From Thauera sedimentorum (GTDB lineage: Bacteria; Pseudomonadota; Gammaproteobacteria; Burkholderiales; Rhodocyclaceae): a stretch of DNA of 64,000 bases. The translations under genes and the position numbers were made by a program. The number at the start of each line of letters is the position of its first letter. The stretch's first letter is position 1. Below, piece after piece: positions 54,556-63,134 of this stretch. The notes beneath the pieces were generated by a model that searched no databases, had not been told where the DNA came from, and was given only the letters and a program-made list of their open reading frames with translations. The stretch spans positions 1,532,586 to 1,596,585 of the forward strand of contig NZ_JACTAH010000002.1 of NCBI RefSeq assembly GCF_014489115.1, read 5' to 3'.

Positions 54556-55573
54556 GGCGACGGGCGTTCCAGGGCTGCGCGGCGGTCTGCTCGCAGGCCA
54601 CCGGGAGGATGCGGCGTTCGTCCTGCAGCAGGTAGAGCGGGCGCCGCTTGGCTTCGATGTAGGTCTTGCCGACGTACTCGCCAACGATGCCGATGCCCAG
54701 CAACTGCACCCCGCCGAGGAAGGCGATCAGCGCCACCAGGGAGGGGTAGCCGGCCACCGGGTCGCCCAGCAGCAAGGCCTTGACGACGATCCAGGCGCAG
54801 AAGGCCGCTCCGGCCAGTGCGGTGAACAGGCCCGCAAGGGTGGCGAGGCGCAGCGGGGCGACCGAGAAGGAGGTGATGCCTTCCAGCGCAAGGCCGAAGA
54901 GCGCTGGCCAGCCCCACTTGCTGCGCCCCGCATGGCGCGCGGCGCGGTCGTACTGCAGCACCACCGTGGGCAGGCCGACCCAGGCGTAGAGGCCTTTCAT
55001 GTAACGGTTGCGCTCGGGCAACTGCAGCAGGGCGTCGACCGCGCGCCGGCTCATCAGGCGGAAGTCGCCGGTATCCACCGCCACCGGGCTGGGGCTCAGG
55101 CGCGCCAGCAGGCGGTAGAAGGCGTGGGCGCTGGCGCGTTTCAGCCAGCTCTCCCCGGCACGGCTGCGGCGCTGCATCTGCACCACGTCGGCGCCGGCCT
55201 GCCAGTGTTCGAGCATCTGCGGAATCAGCTCCGGCGGGTCCTGCAGGTCGGCGTCCAGCACGACGACCGCGGCCCCGCGTGTGGCGGCCAGGCCGGCGCT
55301 CATCGCCGCCTCCTTGCCGAAGTTGCGGCTCAGGCGCAGCAGGCGTAGTTCGCAGTGCTGCGGCCGGGCAGCGGCGAGAAGCTCCGCGGAACCATCGCTG
55401 CTGCCGTCGTCGACGAACACCAGTTCGGTGCTCAGCGCCAGCCGCGCGGCAAGCGCTTCCAGCCGCTGCAGGCAGGCGGGCAGGACTTCGCGCTCGTTGT
55501 AGAAGGGAACGACGATGCTCAGGTCGGGCGCGCGCGGGCGTTCAGCCGGCCGCTTGAGCGGGTGCAGGTTCAT
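54548..55573 (-). CDS. polyprenyl-phosphate glycosyltransferase (GT2, ArnC/GtrB type)
   Basis: A 341-residue inner-membrane GT2 enzyme with catalytic motifs LSIVVPFYNE (about 19-28), VFVDDGSSDGS (about 51-61), DADLQDPPELI (about 106-116) and DTGDFRLMSRRAV (about 166-178). Two C-terminal helices (about 245-270 and 280-305) anchor it. It probably loads a sugar on undecaprenyl phosphate for the downstream ArnT-like transferase. Its 5' end overlaps gtrA by 32 bp and its 3' end overlaps the ArnT-like gene by 8 bp. Confidence 0.9.
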   Translation of the reverse strand: MNLHPLKRPAERPRAPDLSIVVPFYNEREVLPACLQRLEALAARLALSTELVFVDDGSSDGSAELLAAARPQHCELRLLRLSRNFGKEAAMSAGLAATRGAAVVVLDADLQDPPELIPQMLEHWQAGADVVQMQRRSRAGESWLKRASAHAFYRLLARLSPSPVAVDTGDFRLMSRRAVDALLQLPERNRYMKGLYAWVGLPTVVLQYDRAARHAGRSKWGWPALFGLALEGITSFSVAPLRLATLAGLFTALAGAAFCAWIVVKALLLGDPVAGYPSLVALIAFLGGVQLLGIGIVGEYVGKTYIEAKRRPLYLLQDERRILPVACEQTAAQPWNARRHA

Positions 55574-55967
55574 GGAAGACCATCCTCGCGTAGAGCAGGT
55601 AATTGAGTGCGGCCACGGCCACCGTGGTGAGCGCCTGCGCGGTGGGCGCAGCCAGGGCGACCGGGCCGTGCAGCAGGGCGAAGAGCAGCAGATTGGCCAG
55701 CCAGCCGACGGCGCAGGCGGCCAGGTAGCGCGGCAGCGCGCTGCCATGGGCGCGGGTGCTGGAGAAGGTGTGCCTGTGCTGCAGGGGGTAGTTGAGCGCG
55801 GCCCCGGCCAGCGCGCCCAGCGCGGTGGCCAGCCGGGCATCGCTGCCGACGGCGATCAAAGCGGCCATGCAGGCCCAGTGGAGCAGCGTGGCGGCGATAC
55901 CGGCGGCAGCGAAGCGCGCGGCGCGAGCCGCGCGGGCGAAGACGCTGGGTGCGTAGGTGTGGGCCAT
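55542..55967 (-). CDS. GtrA-family membrane protein
   Basis: A 141-residue protein with four hydrophobic helices (about 15-35, 45-65, 80-102, 108-128) and the GtrA-family pattern (FAAAGIAATLLHW, GALAGAALNYPLQHRHTFSS, ALNYLLYARMVF). GtrA proteins are proposed flippases for undecaprenyl-phosphate sugars made by the neighbouring GT2 enzyme. It is the first gene of the cluster; its upstream gap (55968-56063) carries one GTGAAG motif. ATG 55967 was preferred to a codon three residues upstream. Confidence 0.88.
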   Translation of the reverse strand: MAHTYAPSVFARAARAARFAAAGIAATLLHWACMAALIAVGSDARLATALGALAGAALNYPLQHRHTFSSTRAHGSALPRYLAACAVGWLANLLLFALLHGPVALAAPTAQALTTVAVAALNYLLYARMVFHEPAPAQAAG

Positions 55968-56063
55968 GGCCCGCACTCTAGGGCTGCCGGTGTCGGCGAA
56001 ATGTCGGCGAGGCGTTAAGAAAACGTGAAGGCAGGGTTCTGCGCTGCCGTGCCGCAGCGGGGC

Positions 56064-56363
56064 TCAGACGTCGGGCAGGATGTGAAAACCGGTGTCCTGC
56101 GGGCCGTCGGCGGCGCTGATCTCGATGCGCTCGACCTGGGCGTTGGGCGGACCCTGGTAGGCCCAGTCGATGAAGCGTTCGATGGCTTCCTCGGGGCCAG
56201 CCACCAAGGCTTCGACGCTGCCGTCGCGCAGGTTGCGGGCCCAGCCGTGCAGGGCGAGGCGGTCGGCCTCCGCCTTGGCGCTGGCGCGGTACCACACGCC
56301 CTGGACGCGGCCGACGATGAGCAGGCGGCGGCTGATGCCGGCGGTGGATGAGGTGTCAGACAT
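56064..56363 (-). CDS. acyP: acylphosphatase
   Basis: A 99-residue acylphosphatase that hydrolyses carboxyl-phosphate bonds. The substrate-binding arginine and catalytic asparagine appear in the family signatures GRVQGVWYR (about 18-26) and GWARNLRDGSVE (about 40-51). It overlaps the SulP transporter by 8 bp and lies downstream of it on the same strand, so it belongs to that unit and not to the glycosyltransferase cluster. Confidence 0.95.
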   Translation of the reverse strand: MSDTSSTAGISRRLLIVGRVQGVWYRASAKAEADRLALHGWARNLRDGSVEALVAGPEEAIERFIDWAYQGPPNAQVERIEISAADGPQDTGFHILPDV

Positions 56364-58047
56364 AGGAGATCTCCGGGTCGTGGCCGTCGAGTTGCTGGGC
56401 GCGGATCAGCGCTTCGGTGAGATTGGCCGCGACGTTGTGCTCGCCCAGCGTGTCGAGGAAGCCCGAGCGGAACACCAGCGAGCCGGGCTGCGAGTTGAGG
56501 TCGCAGAGGATCAGTTCCGCGCCGCGCTTGTCGAGGTTGCGCTGCAGGGTCTGCAGGATGTCCAGCCCGGTGGTGTCGATGCTGATCACCTTGCCCATGT
56601 CGAGAATGACCACGTCCGGGTGGCCGTGTTGCATCAGCAGCAGGTTTTCCAGCTTGTTGGCGGCGCCGAAGAACAGGCTGCCGTACATCCGGTAGGCGAG
56701 GATGCGCGGACCGCCGTCGGCGCGTGACAGCGCCTGCACGCCGTAGTGGTCTTCCAGCGGGATGCGCTCGATGCGGGTGAGGTCGGACATGCGGTAGATG
56801 AAGAACAGGCTGGCCAGCGCCAGGCCGATCTCCACCGCCAGGGTGAGGTCGAAGAGTACGGTGATCAGGAAGGTGCCGAGCAGGATGGTGCGGTACTGCA
56901 CCGAGAAGCGCGCCAGCTCCCGGGGCGCGAAGGCATGCCATTCGCCCATGTTGATCGACACCACCACGACGATGGCCGACAGGGTGGCCAGCGGGATGTG
57001 GCTGGCCAGCGGCGCGAGCGCCAGCACCACCGCGAGCAGCACGCCGGCGTGGATCATGCCGGCCACCGGGGTGCGCCCGCCGGTGCGGATGTTGGTTGCG
57101 GTGCGGGCGATCGCGCCGGTGGCGGCGAAGCCGCCGAACAGCGGCGCGGCGATGTTGGCCACACCCTGGGCCATCAGCTCCTGGTTGGGGTCGTGGCGGT
57201 CGTCGATCTGGCTGTCGGCGACGCGCGCCGAGAGCAGCGATTCGATGGCGCCCAGCAGCGCGATGGTGAGCGCCGGGGCGATCAGCTTGCCCAGGGTGCC
57301 GAGCGAGAGATCCGGCAGGCCGAAGTCCGGCAGGCTTTGCGGAATGCCGCCGAAGCGGCTGCCGATGGTGTCCACCGGCAGGGCCAGGAGCGCATTCAGC
57401 GCGGTGGCGATGATCAGCACCGCCAGCGGGCCGGGCAGGCGGCGCATCCATGCGAAGTGCGTGGCGGCCAGGCGGTTCCAGCCGAGCAGCACCGCGAGCG
57501 AGGCCACTGCAAGCAGCACGGTGGGCAGCTGGATGGTGTGCAGATGGGCGGCCAGCGTCTGCATCTTGGCGAAGAACTCGCCCGGCAACTGCTCGATCTG
57601 CAGACCAAGGAAGTCCTTGATCTGCGAGATGAAGATCACCACCGCGATGCCGTTGGTGAAGCCGATCACCACCGACAGCGGGATGAAGCGGATCATGTTG
57701 CCGAGCCGGAAGGCGCCCATGGCCAGCAGCATCACGCCGGACATCATGGTGGCGACCAGCAGGTTGGCCACCCCGTAGTCGACGACGATGGCGTAGATGA
57801 TGGGGATGAAGGCGCCGGTGGGGCCGCCGATCTGCACCCGCGAGCCACCGAGCAGCGAAATCAGCAGACCGGCGACGATGGCGGTCCAGATGCCGGCGGC
57901 CGGGCTCATGCCCGAGGCGATGGCGAAGGCCATGGCCAGCGGCAGGGCGAGCACGCCGACGGTGATGCCGGCCGACAGGTCGGCGGCAAACCCTGCCCGG
58001 TCGTAGCCGGGCAGGGTGTCAAGCAGTTTGGGGCGGAACGAAACCAT
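56356..58047 (-). CDS. SulP/SLC26-family anion transporter with STAS domain
   Basis: A 563-residue transporter with a SulP core (about 15-420; signature AFAIASGMSPAAGIWTAIVAGLLISLLGGSRVQ in the first helices and GMIHAGVLLAVVLALAPL later) and a cytoplasmic STAS domain (about 445-545, VILDMGKVISIDTTGLDIL). Substrates in the family include sulfate, bicarbonate and dicarboxylates, and no adjacent gene narrows the choice. The start at 58047 has GGAGG ahead. A large imperfect dyad occupies its upstream region (58063-58152). Confidence 0.92.
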   Translation of the reverse strand: MVSFRPKLLDTLPGYDRAGFAADLSAGITVGVLALPLAMAFAIASGMSPAAGIWTAIVAGLLISLLGGSRVQIGGPTGAFIPIIYAIVVDYGVANLLVATMMSGVMLLAMGAFRLGNMIRFIPLSVVIGFTNGIAVVIFISQIKDFLGLQIEQLPGEFFAKMQTLAAHLHTIQLPTVLLAVASLAVLLGWNRLAATHFAWMRRLPGPLAVLIIATALNALLALPVDTIGSRFGGIPQSLPDFGLPDLSLGTLGKLIAPALTIALLGAIESLLSARVADSQIDDRHDPNQELMAQGVANIAAPLFGGFAATGAIARTATNIRTGGRTPVAGMIHAGVLLAVVLALAPLASHIPLATLSAIVVVVSINMGEWHAFAPRELARFSVQYRTILLGTFLITVLFDLTLAVEIGLALASLFFIYRMSDLTRIERIPLEDHYGVQALSRADGGPRILAYRMYGSLFFGAANKLENLLLMQHGHPDVVILDMGKVISIDTTGLDILQTLQRNLDKRGAELILCDLNSQPGSLVFRSGFLDTLGEHNVAANLTEALIRAQQLDGHDPEISYV

Positions 58048-58062
58048 GGTGCCTCCTGAACG

Positions 58063-58152
58063 TTTCCAGCGGGATGCGCATGCACACGACGGCGGGGCGG
58101 ACGACGAGTCGTCCGAAGCCGTTGCGTTGATGCGCGATCCAGCGCTTGGAAA
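58063..58152. repeat. 90-nt nested imperfect inverted repeat between metG and the SulP gene
   Basis: Arms can be followed inwards as TTTCCA/TTGGAAA, GCG/GCGC, GGAT/GATCC, GCGCAT/ATGCGC (58063-58080 with 58130-58152), then ACGGC (58089-58093) with GCCGT (58118-58122), and a perfect centre GGACGAC-GA-GTCGTCC (58099-58114). Small bulges interrupt the arms. It fills most of the 125-bp gap. It may be a structured leader of the SulP transcript, a multi-site operator, or a miniature repeat. Confidence 0.6.
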
Positions 58153-58172
58153 TGGTCAGGGGCATGGGCGGC

Positions 58173-60344
58173 TTACTTGACCCGCATGCCGGGCGCGGCG
58201 CCCACGTCCGGCGACAGGATGTAGAGGCCGCCGGTCTTGCCGTCCGGGTCGGAGGCGGCCAGCACCATGCCTTCGCTCAGGCCGAACTTCATCTTGCGCG
58301 GCGCGAGGTTGGCCACCATCACGGTGAGGCGGCCGACCAGCGCGGCCGGGTCGTAGGCCGACTTGATGCCGGCGAACACTTGGCGCGGCTTCGGGTTGCC
58401 GGCCTCGTCGGTCTCGCCGATGTCGAGGGACAGGCGGATCAGCTTGTCGGCGCCCTCGACATGCTGGGCATCGACGATCTTCGCGATACGCAGGTCGACC
58501 TTGGTGAAGTCGTCGATGGAGATGTGTTCCTTCGCCGTTTCGGCCGTCTGCGCGGCGTGCTGCTGCTTTTCCGCATGGCGCTGTTGCGAGCTCGCGGCCT
58601 TGGCGGTTTCCGCCGGCTTCGAGGTGGCTGCCGCGGCAGCCGGGGCGAGCGATTCGCGGTTGGCTTCCAGCAACGCGTCGATCTGCTTGCGTTCCACCCG
58701 GGTCATCAGGTGCTGGTAGGCCTTGATGGTGTGGCCCGCGGGCAGCGGATGCCAGCCGGCGTTCCAGGTCAGTGGCTCGATGGCGAGGAAGGCTTCAACC
58801 TGTTCGGCGAGCGCCGGCAGCACCGGCTTGAGATACAGGGTGAGGTCGCGGAACAGGGTCAGCGCGGTGCTGCACACCGTGTGCAGCTGCGCCTCCTGGC
58901 CTTCCTGCTTGGCCAGTTCCCAGGGCTTGTGGTCGTTCACGTACTGGTTGGCCATGTCGGCGAGACGCATGATCTCGCGCAGCGCGCGGCCGTAGTCGCG
59001 TTCCTCGTAGGCGCGGGCGATGATCGCCGCCTCGAAGGCGGTCTCGAACTCGCCGGTGGCGCGCGGGTCGCTGGCGCCCAGCTTGCCGTCGAAGCGCTTG
59101 GCGATGAACCCCGCGCAGCGGCTGGCGATGTTCACGTACTTGCCGACCAGGTCGGAATTGACCTTGGCGATCAGGTCGTCGAGGTTGAGGTCGACGTCCT
59201 CCATGGTGCCGTTGGATTTGGCGGCAAAGTAGTAGCGCAGCCACTCGGGGTTGAGCTTCTGCTCGACGTAGGAGTGCGCGGTGATGAAGGTGCCGCGGCT
59301 CTTGCTCATCTTGGCGCCGTCCACGGTCAGGAAACCGTTCACGCACAGCTGGCTGGGCGTGCGATAGCCGGCGAACTTCAGCATCGCCGGCCAGAACAGG
59401 GCGTGGAAGTAGAGGATGTCCTTGCCGATGAAGTGCACCATTTCGGTACCGGCGGCCTCGGCGCGCGCGGCGTCGGTGTAGTCCTCCACCGTGATGTCGC
59501 CGCGCTTCTCGGCATGATGGCGGAAGCTGGCGAGGTAGCCGATCGGCGCATCCAGCCAGACGTAGAAGTACTTGCCCGGCGCGCCGGGGATCTCGAAGCC
59601 GAAATAGGGCGCGTCGCGCGAGATGTCCCAGTCGGAGAGCTTGTTCTCGCCTTCCTCGCCCAGCCATTCCTTCATCTTGTTGGCCGCTTCCGCCTGCAGG
59701 CGGCGCTGCCCGGCGGCGTTGCTGCCGCGCGTCCACTCGCGCAGGAAGGCCACCGCGCGCTCGTCGGAGAGGCGGAAGAAGTAGTGCTCGGAGGTGCGCA
59801 GCTCGGGCTTGGCGCCGGACACCGCGGAATAGGGGTTCTTAAGCTCGGTGGGGGCGTAGGCCGCGCCGCACACCTCGCAGTTGTCGCCGTACTGGTCGGT
59901 AGCCCCGCACTTGGGGCATTCGCCCTTGATGAAGCGGTCCGGCAGGAACATGTTCTTGACCGGGTCGTAGTACTGCTCGATGGCGCGGGTGTCGATCAGT
60001 TCGGCAGACTTCAGCTTGCCGTAGATGTCTTCCGCGTAGGCGCGGTTCTCCGGGCTGTGGGTGGAGTGGTAATGGTCGAAGGCCACGCCGAAGGCGGTGA
60101 AGTCGCGCAGGTGCTCGCCATGCACGCGGGCGATGAGCTGCTCGGGGGTGATGCCTTCCTTCTCGGCGCGCAGCATCACCGGCGTGCCGTGGGTGTCGTC
60201 CGCGCACACGTAGTGCACCGTGTTGCCGCGCATGCGCTGGTATCGCACCCAGATGTCGGCCTGGATGTAGCCCACCAGGTGGCCGAGGTGGATGTCGCCG
60301 TTGGCGTAGGGCAGGGCGTTGGTGACGAGGATCTTGCGGGACAT
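58173..60344 (-). CDS. metG: methionyl-tRNA synthetase
   Basis: Class I synthetase of 723 residues. The HIGH motif is H19-LGH22 within [14 protein letters not shown]. The zinc knuckle [18 protein letters not shown] follows near 140-165, and the KMSKS loop reads [13 protein letters not shown]-terminal tRNA-binding domain (about 620-723, [20 protein letters not shown]) makes it the dimeric bacterial form. ATG 60344 ([16 protein letters not shown]) is the usual start; 12 upstream in-frame residues are not typical. It is transcribed toward the SulP gene. Confidence 0.98.
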   Translation of the reverse strand: MSRKILVTNALPYANGDIHLGHLVGYIQADIWVRYQRMRGNTVHYVCADDTHGTPVMLRAEKEGITPEQLIARVHGEHLRDFTAFGVAFDHYHSTHSPENRAYAEDIYGKLKSAELIDTRAIEQYYDPVKNMFLPDRFIKGECPKCGATDQYGDNCEVCGAAYAPTELKNPYSAVSGAKPELRTSEHYFFRLSDERAVAFLREWTRGSNAAGQRRLQAEAANKMKEWLGEEGENKLSDWDISRDAPYFGFEIPGAPGKYFYVWLDAPIGYLASFRHHAEKRGDITVEDYTDAARAEAAGTEMVHFIGKDILYFHALFWPAMLKFAGYRTPSQLCVNGFLTVDGAKMSKSRGTFITAHSYVEQKLNPEWLRYYFAAKSNGTMEDVDLNLDDLIAKVNSDLVGKYVNIASRCAGFIAKRFDGKLGASDPRATGEFETAFEAAIIARAYEERDYGRALREIMRLADMANQYVNDHKPWELAKQEGQEAQLHTVCSTALTLFRDLTLYLKPVLPALAEQVEAFLAIEPLTWNAGWHPLPAGHTIKAYQHLMTRVERKQIDALLEANRESLAPAAAAATSKPAETAKAASSQQRHAEKQQHAAQTAETAKEHISIDDFTKVDLRIAKIVDAQHVEGADKLIRLSLDIGETDEAGNPKPRQVFAGIKSAYDPAALVGRLTVMVANLAPRKMKFGLSEGMVLAASDPDGKTGGLYILSPDVGAAPGMRVK

Positions 60345-60411
60345 GATGTAGGGGCCGGGCGAAAAACGAAATTTTAGCAAACGCCGACGCCCTTACACCG
60401 ACGATTGTGGC

Positions 60412-60443
60412 GTAGGAGCGGCAGCCGCCGCGATGGAGCGGCG
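60412..60443. repeat. second copy of the GTAGGAGCGGC REP core
   Basis: GTAGGAGCGGCAGCCGCCGCGATGG starts at 60412 and continues with GAGCGGCGG, giving a small hairpin (GCGGCAGCCGCCGC). It shares the GTAGGAGCGGC core with the perfect inverted repeat at 19008-19081 but is a single, unpaired copy between the OmpA-like gene and metG. Confidence 0.7.
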
Positions 60444-60468
60444 GTTTCCTGCGGGACCGGTCCTGTGC

Positions 60469-61026
60469 CTAATAAAGCGGGCGCAGGATCAGTTCGACCC
60501 GGCGGTTGGCCGCCTGCCCGGCCGGGGTACCGTTGTCGGCGATCGGTTCGCTCTCGCCGCGGCCGTCTGCCGACAGCCTGAGCAGGGCGATGCCACGGCT
60601 GCGCAGGAACTCGACGACGGCTTCCGCGCGGGCGATCGACAGGCGCAGGTTGTGCAGTTCGCTGCCCATGCTGTCGGTGTGGCCGACCACATCCACGGCC
60701 GCCAGCGCCTGCGCCTGCAGCGCGGGGACCAGCTTCTGCAGCGTGGCGGCGAGTGCCGGGCGGGGCTCGGTCTGGTTCGGGGCGAAGCCGTCGGCCGCCG
60801 GTATGCGCACCAGCAGGCTGCCGTCCGGGCGCGTCTGCACGGCGGTGCCCGGCAGCTTGCCGATGTCCGCTTCGAGCGCGGCGCGCACGGCCGGCCAGTC
60901 GATCGCGGGCCGCGCCTGGGCGGCTTCGCGGCTGCCCGCCCCCGCGGGGGCGCTGCCTTGCGTGGCACAGCCGGCGAGCAGGACGGCGCAGACGAGGGCG
61001 GAGGTCAGCAGGCGGGCGTTGTGCAT
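60469..61026 (-). CDS. OmpA-domain lipoprotein
   Basis: A 185-residue precursor with a lipobox (LLAGC, lipidated Cys20). The C-terminal half (about 75-185) is an OmpA_C domain: VVGHTDSMGSELHNLRLSIARA (about 112-133), which carries the conserved TD...N..LS peptidoglycan-binding pattern, and NRRVEL near 175. It probably tethers the outer membrane to peptidoglycan. It is not Pal itself; no tol genes are nearby. It diverges from mrp. Confidence 0.9.
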   Translation of the reverse strand: MHNARLLTSALVCAVLLAGCATQGSAPAGAGSREAAQARPAIDWPAVRAALEADIGKLPGTAVQTRPDGSLLVRIPAADGFAPNQTEPRPALAATLQKLVPALQAQALAAVDVVGHTDSMGSELHNLRLSIARAEAVVEFLRSRGIALLRLSADGRGESEPIADNGTPAGQAANRRVELILRPLY

Positions 61027-61192
61027 GGTGTGCGGGCTGCAATTGGCTGGTGGGCGGCGATCTTACCCGCTTCGCGGCGGGGAGAAAAAACCCTGCGAAC
61101 CAAGAGGGTGAGTGCACCGTGGCGCTCCGGTATCATTTTGCGCAGCGAGCCTGCCGCAGGCGGGGCTCCCCCGACACAGAGGACAGAACAAA

Positions 61193-62284
61193 ATGAGCGT
61201 GAGCGTCGAGAACGTCAACGAGGCACTGAAATCGGTGCTCGATCCGAATACCGGCAAGGACTTCGTCACCGGCCGCTGTATCCGCAACCTGTCGGTCGAT
61301 GGCGGCACGGTCCGCTTCGGCGTGGAGCTCGGCTATCCGGCGCGGAGCCAGACCGAACTGGTCCGCAAGCTGGTCACCGACGCGGTGGCCGCGTTGCCGG
61401 GCGTGACCGCGGTCGAGGCGGACGTGTACTGCAAGATCGTCGCGCATGCGGTGCAGCATGGCGTGAAGTTGCTCTCCGGGGTGAAGAACATCATCGCCGT
61501 GGCTTCCGGCAAGGGCGGCGTGGGCAAGAGCACCACCTCGGTGAACCTGGCGCTGGCATTGGCCGCCGAGGGCGCGCGGGTGGGCATCCTGGATGCCGAC
61601 ATCTACGGGCCGTCGCAGCCGCAGATGCTGGGCATCGGCAACGAGCGCCCGCAATCGCTGGACGGCAAGAGCATGGAGCCGCTGGAGGCGCACGGCATCC
61701 AGGCGATGTCGATCGGCTTCCTGGTGGACCAGGAGACGCCGATGGTGTGGCGCGGGCCGATGGCTACCCAGGCGCTCAACCAGTTGCTCAAGGACACCAA
61801 CTGGAAGGACCTCGACTACCTGGTCATCGACATGCCGCCGGGCACCGGCGACATCCAGCTGACCCTGTCGCAGCAGGTGCCGGTGACCGGCGCGGTGATC
61901 GTCACCACGCCGCAGGACATCGCGCTGCTCGACGCGCGCAAGGGCATCAAGATGTTCGAGAAGGTCGGCGTGCCGGTGGTCGGCGTGGTGGAGAATATGA
62001 GCATCCACATCTGTTCCAAGTGCGGCCACGAGGAGCACATCTTCGGCACTGGCGGCGGGCAGAAGCTGTGCGCCGACTACGACATCCCCTTCCTCGGCGC
62101 CCTGCCGCTGGACCTGCAGATCCGCCAGGAGGCCGACGGCGGCACGCCCACGGTGGCCGCCGACCCGGACGGCCGCATCGCCGCGATCTACCGCGAGATC
62201 GCGCGCAAGGTGGCGGTGCGGGTGGCCGAGAAGGCCAAGGACATGACCCACAAGTTCCCCAGCATCGTGGTGCAGAACACCTGA
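61193..62284 (+). CDS. mrp: iron-sulfur cluster carrier ATPase Mrp/ApbC
   Basis: A 363-residue P-loop NTPase for Fe-S cluster carriage: an N-terminal MIP18-like domain (about 5-90), the deviant Walker A KGGVGKST (107-114), [13 protein letters not shown] (about 134-146), and the CxxC cluster-binding cysteines C274 and C277 ([11 protein letters not shown]). ATG 61193 begins [18 protein letters not shown], the family start. A TATCAT -10-like box lies at 61131-61136. Its neighbour dcd follows in the same direction, often adjacent in betaproteobacteria. Confidence 0.96.
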   Translation: MSVSVENVNEALKSVLDPNTGKDFVTGRCIRNLSVDGGTVRFGVELGYPARSQTELVRKLVTDAVAALPGVTAVEADVYCKIVAHAVQHGVKLLSGVKNIIAVASGKGGVGKSTTSVNLALALAAEGARVGILDADIYGPSQPQMLGIGNERPQSLDGKSMEPLEAHGIQAMSIGFLVDQETPMVWRGPMATQALNQLLKDTNWKDLDYLVIDMPPGTGDIQLTLSQQVPVTGAVIVTTPQDIALLDARKGIKMFEKVGVPVVGVVENMSIHICSKCGHEEHIFGTGGGQKLCADYDIPFLGALPLDLQIRQEADGGTPTVAADPDGRIAAIYREIARKVAVRVAEKAKDMTHKFPSIVVQNT

Positions 62285-62294
62285 GCGCAGCCCG

Positions 62295-62322
62295 GCGGGG
62301 CGCGGCCTGCGCGGCGCCCCGC
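62295..62322 (+). terminator. possible hairpin after mrp
   Basis: GCGGGGCGC (62295-62303) and GCGCCCCGC (62314-62322) pair perfectly; the following ACTGTCCCTTT has only a short T tract 7 nt later. A weak terminator or stabilising hairpin between mrp and dcd. Confidence 0.4.
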
Positions 62323-62417
62323 ACTGTCCCTTTCGAATCGGCGGCGCTTGTCCTACACTACGCGGATTTTTCACCGCCGGCCCAGGTGCCGGACAGGCAG
62401 CCAAGGAACCGCGCCCG

Positions 62418-62984
62418 ATGTCCATCAAGTCCGACAAGTGGATCCGCCGCATGGCGGAACAGCACGGCATGATCGAGCCGTTTGCACCGGAGCTGGTGCG
62501 CAACAACGAGCACGGCAAGATCGTCTCCTACGGCACCTCGAGCTACGGCTACGACGTGCGCTGCGCCAACGAATTCAAGATCTTCACCAACATCAACTCG
62601 ACCATCGTCGACCCCAAGGATTTCGACTCGGGCAACTTCGTCGATTTCACCGGCGACGTGTGCATCATCCCGCCGAACTCCTTCGCGCTGGCGCGCACCG
62701 TCGAGTATTTCCGCATTCCGCGCAGCGTGCTCACCGTGTGCCTGGGCAAGAGCACCTACGCACGCTGCGGCATCATCGTTAATGTCACCCCGCTGGAGCC
62801 CGAGTGGGAAGGCCACGTGACCCTGGAGTTCTCCAACACCACACCGCTGCCGGCCAAGATCTACGCCAACGAAGGCGTGGCGCAGATGCTGTTCTTCGAG
62901 TCGGACGAAGTGTGCGAGACCTCCTACAAGGATCGTGGCGGCAAGTATTTCGGCCAGACCGGCGTGACCCTGCCCAAGATCTGA
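62418..62984 (+). CDS. dcd: dCTP deaminase
   Basis: Homotrimeric enzyme converting dCTP to dUTP, a route to dTTP. The 188 residues match the family, with the SYGYDVR segment (about 42-48), the catalytic region [26 protein letters not shown] (about 112-137; catalytic Glu in the last part) and the C-terminal [12 protein letters not shown] lid. A TACACT box (62354-62359) with TTTCGA 17 bp upstream is a plausible promoter. A hairpin terminator follows at 63011-63040. Confidence 0.97.
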   Translation: MSIKSDKWIRRMAEQHGMIEPFAPELVRNNEHGKIVSYGTSSYGYDVRCANEFKIFTNINSTIVDPKDFDSGNFVDFTGDVCIIPPNSFALARTVEYFRIPRSVLTVCLGKSTYARCGIIVNVTPLEPEWEGHVTLEFSNTTPLPAKIYANEGVAQMLFFESDEVCETSYKDRGGKYFGQTGVTLPKI

Positions 62985-63010
62985 GGCAGCCACGGAACGG
63001 GTGATTCTAC

Positions 63011-63040
63011 GAGGGCCGCTTGCCGGCCCTCTGTGCTTTT
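63011..63040 (+). terminator. rho-independent terminator after dcd
   Basis: GAGGGCCG (63011-63018) pairs perfectly with CGGCCCTC (63024-63031) around a CTTGC loop, followed by TGTGCTTTT. It separates dcd from the decarboxylase gene. Confidence 0.75.
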
Positions 63041-63134
63041 CGGCAGCAGGCGGCCGTCACGCGGCGGCAACCACCACACGGGTATCATGCCCATTTCCCG
63101 GCCCCGGGCCGGACTGAACGCTGGAGAGAAAGGG

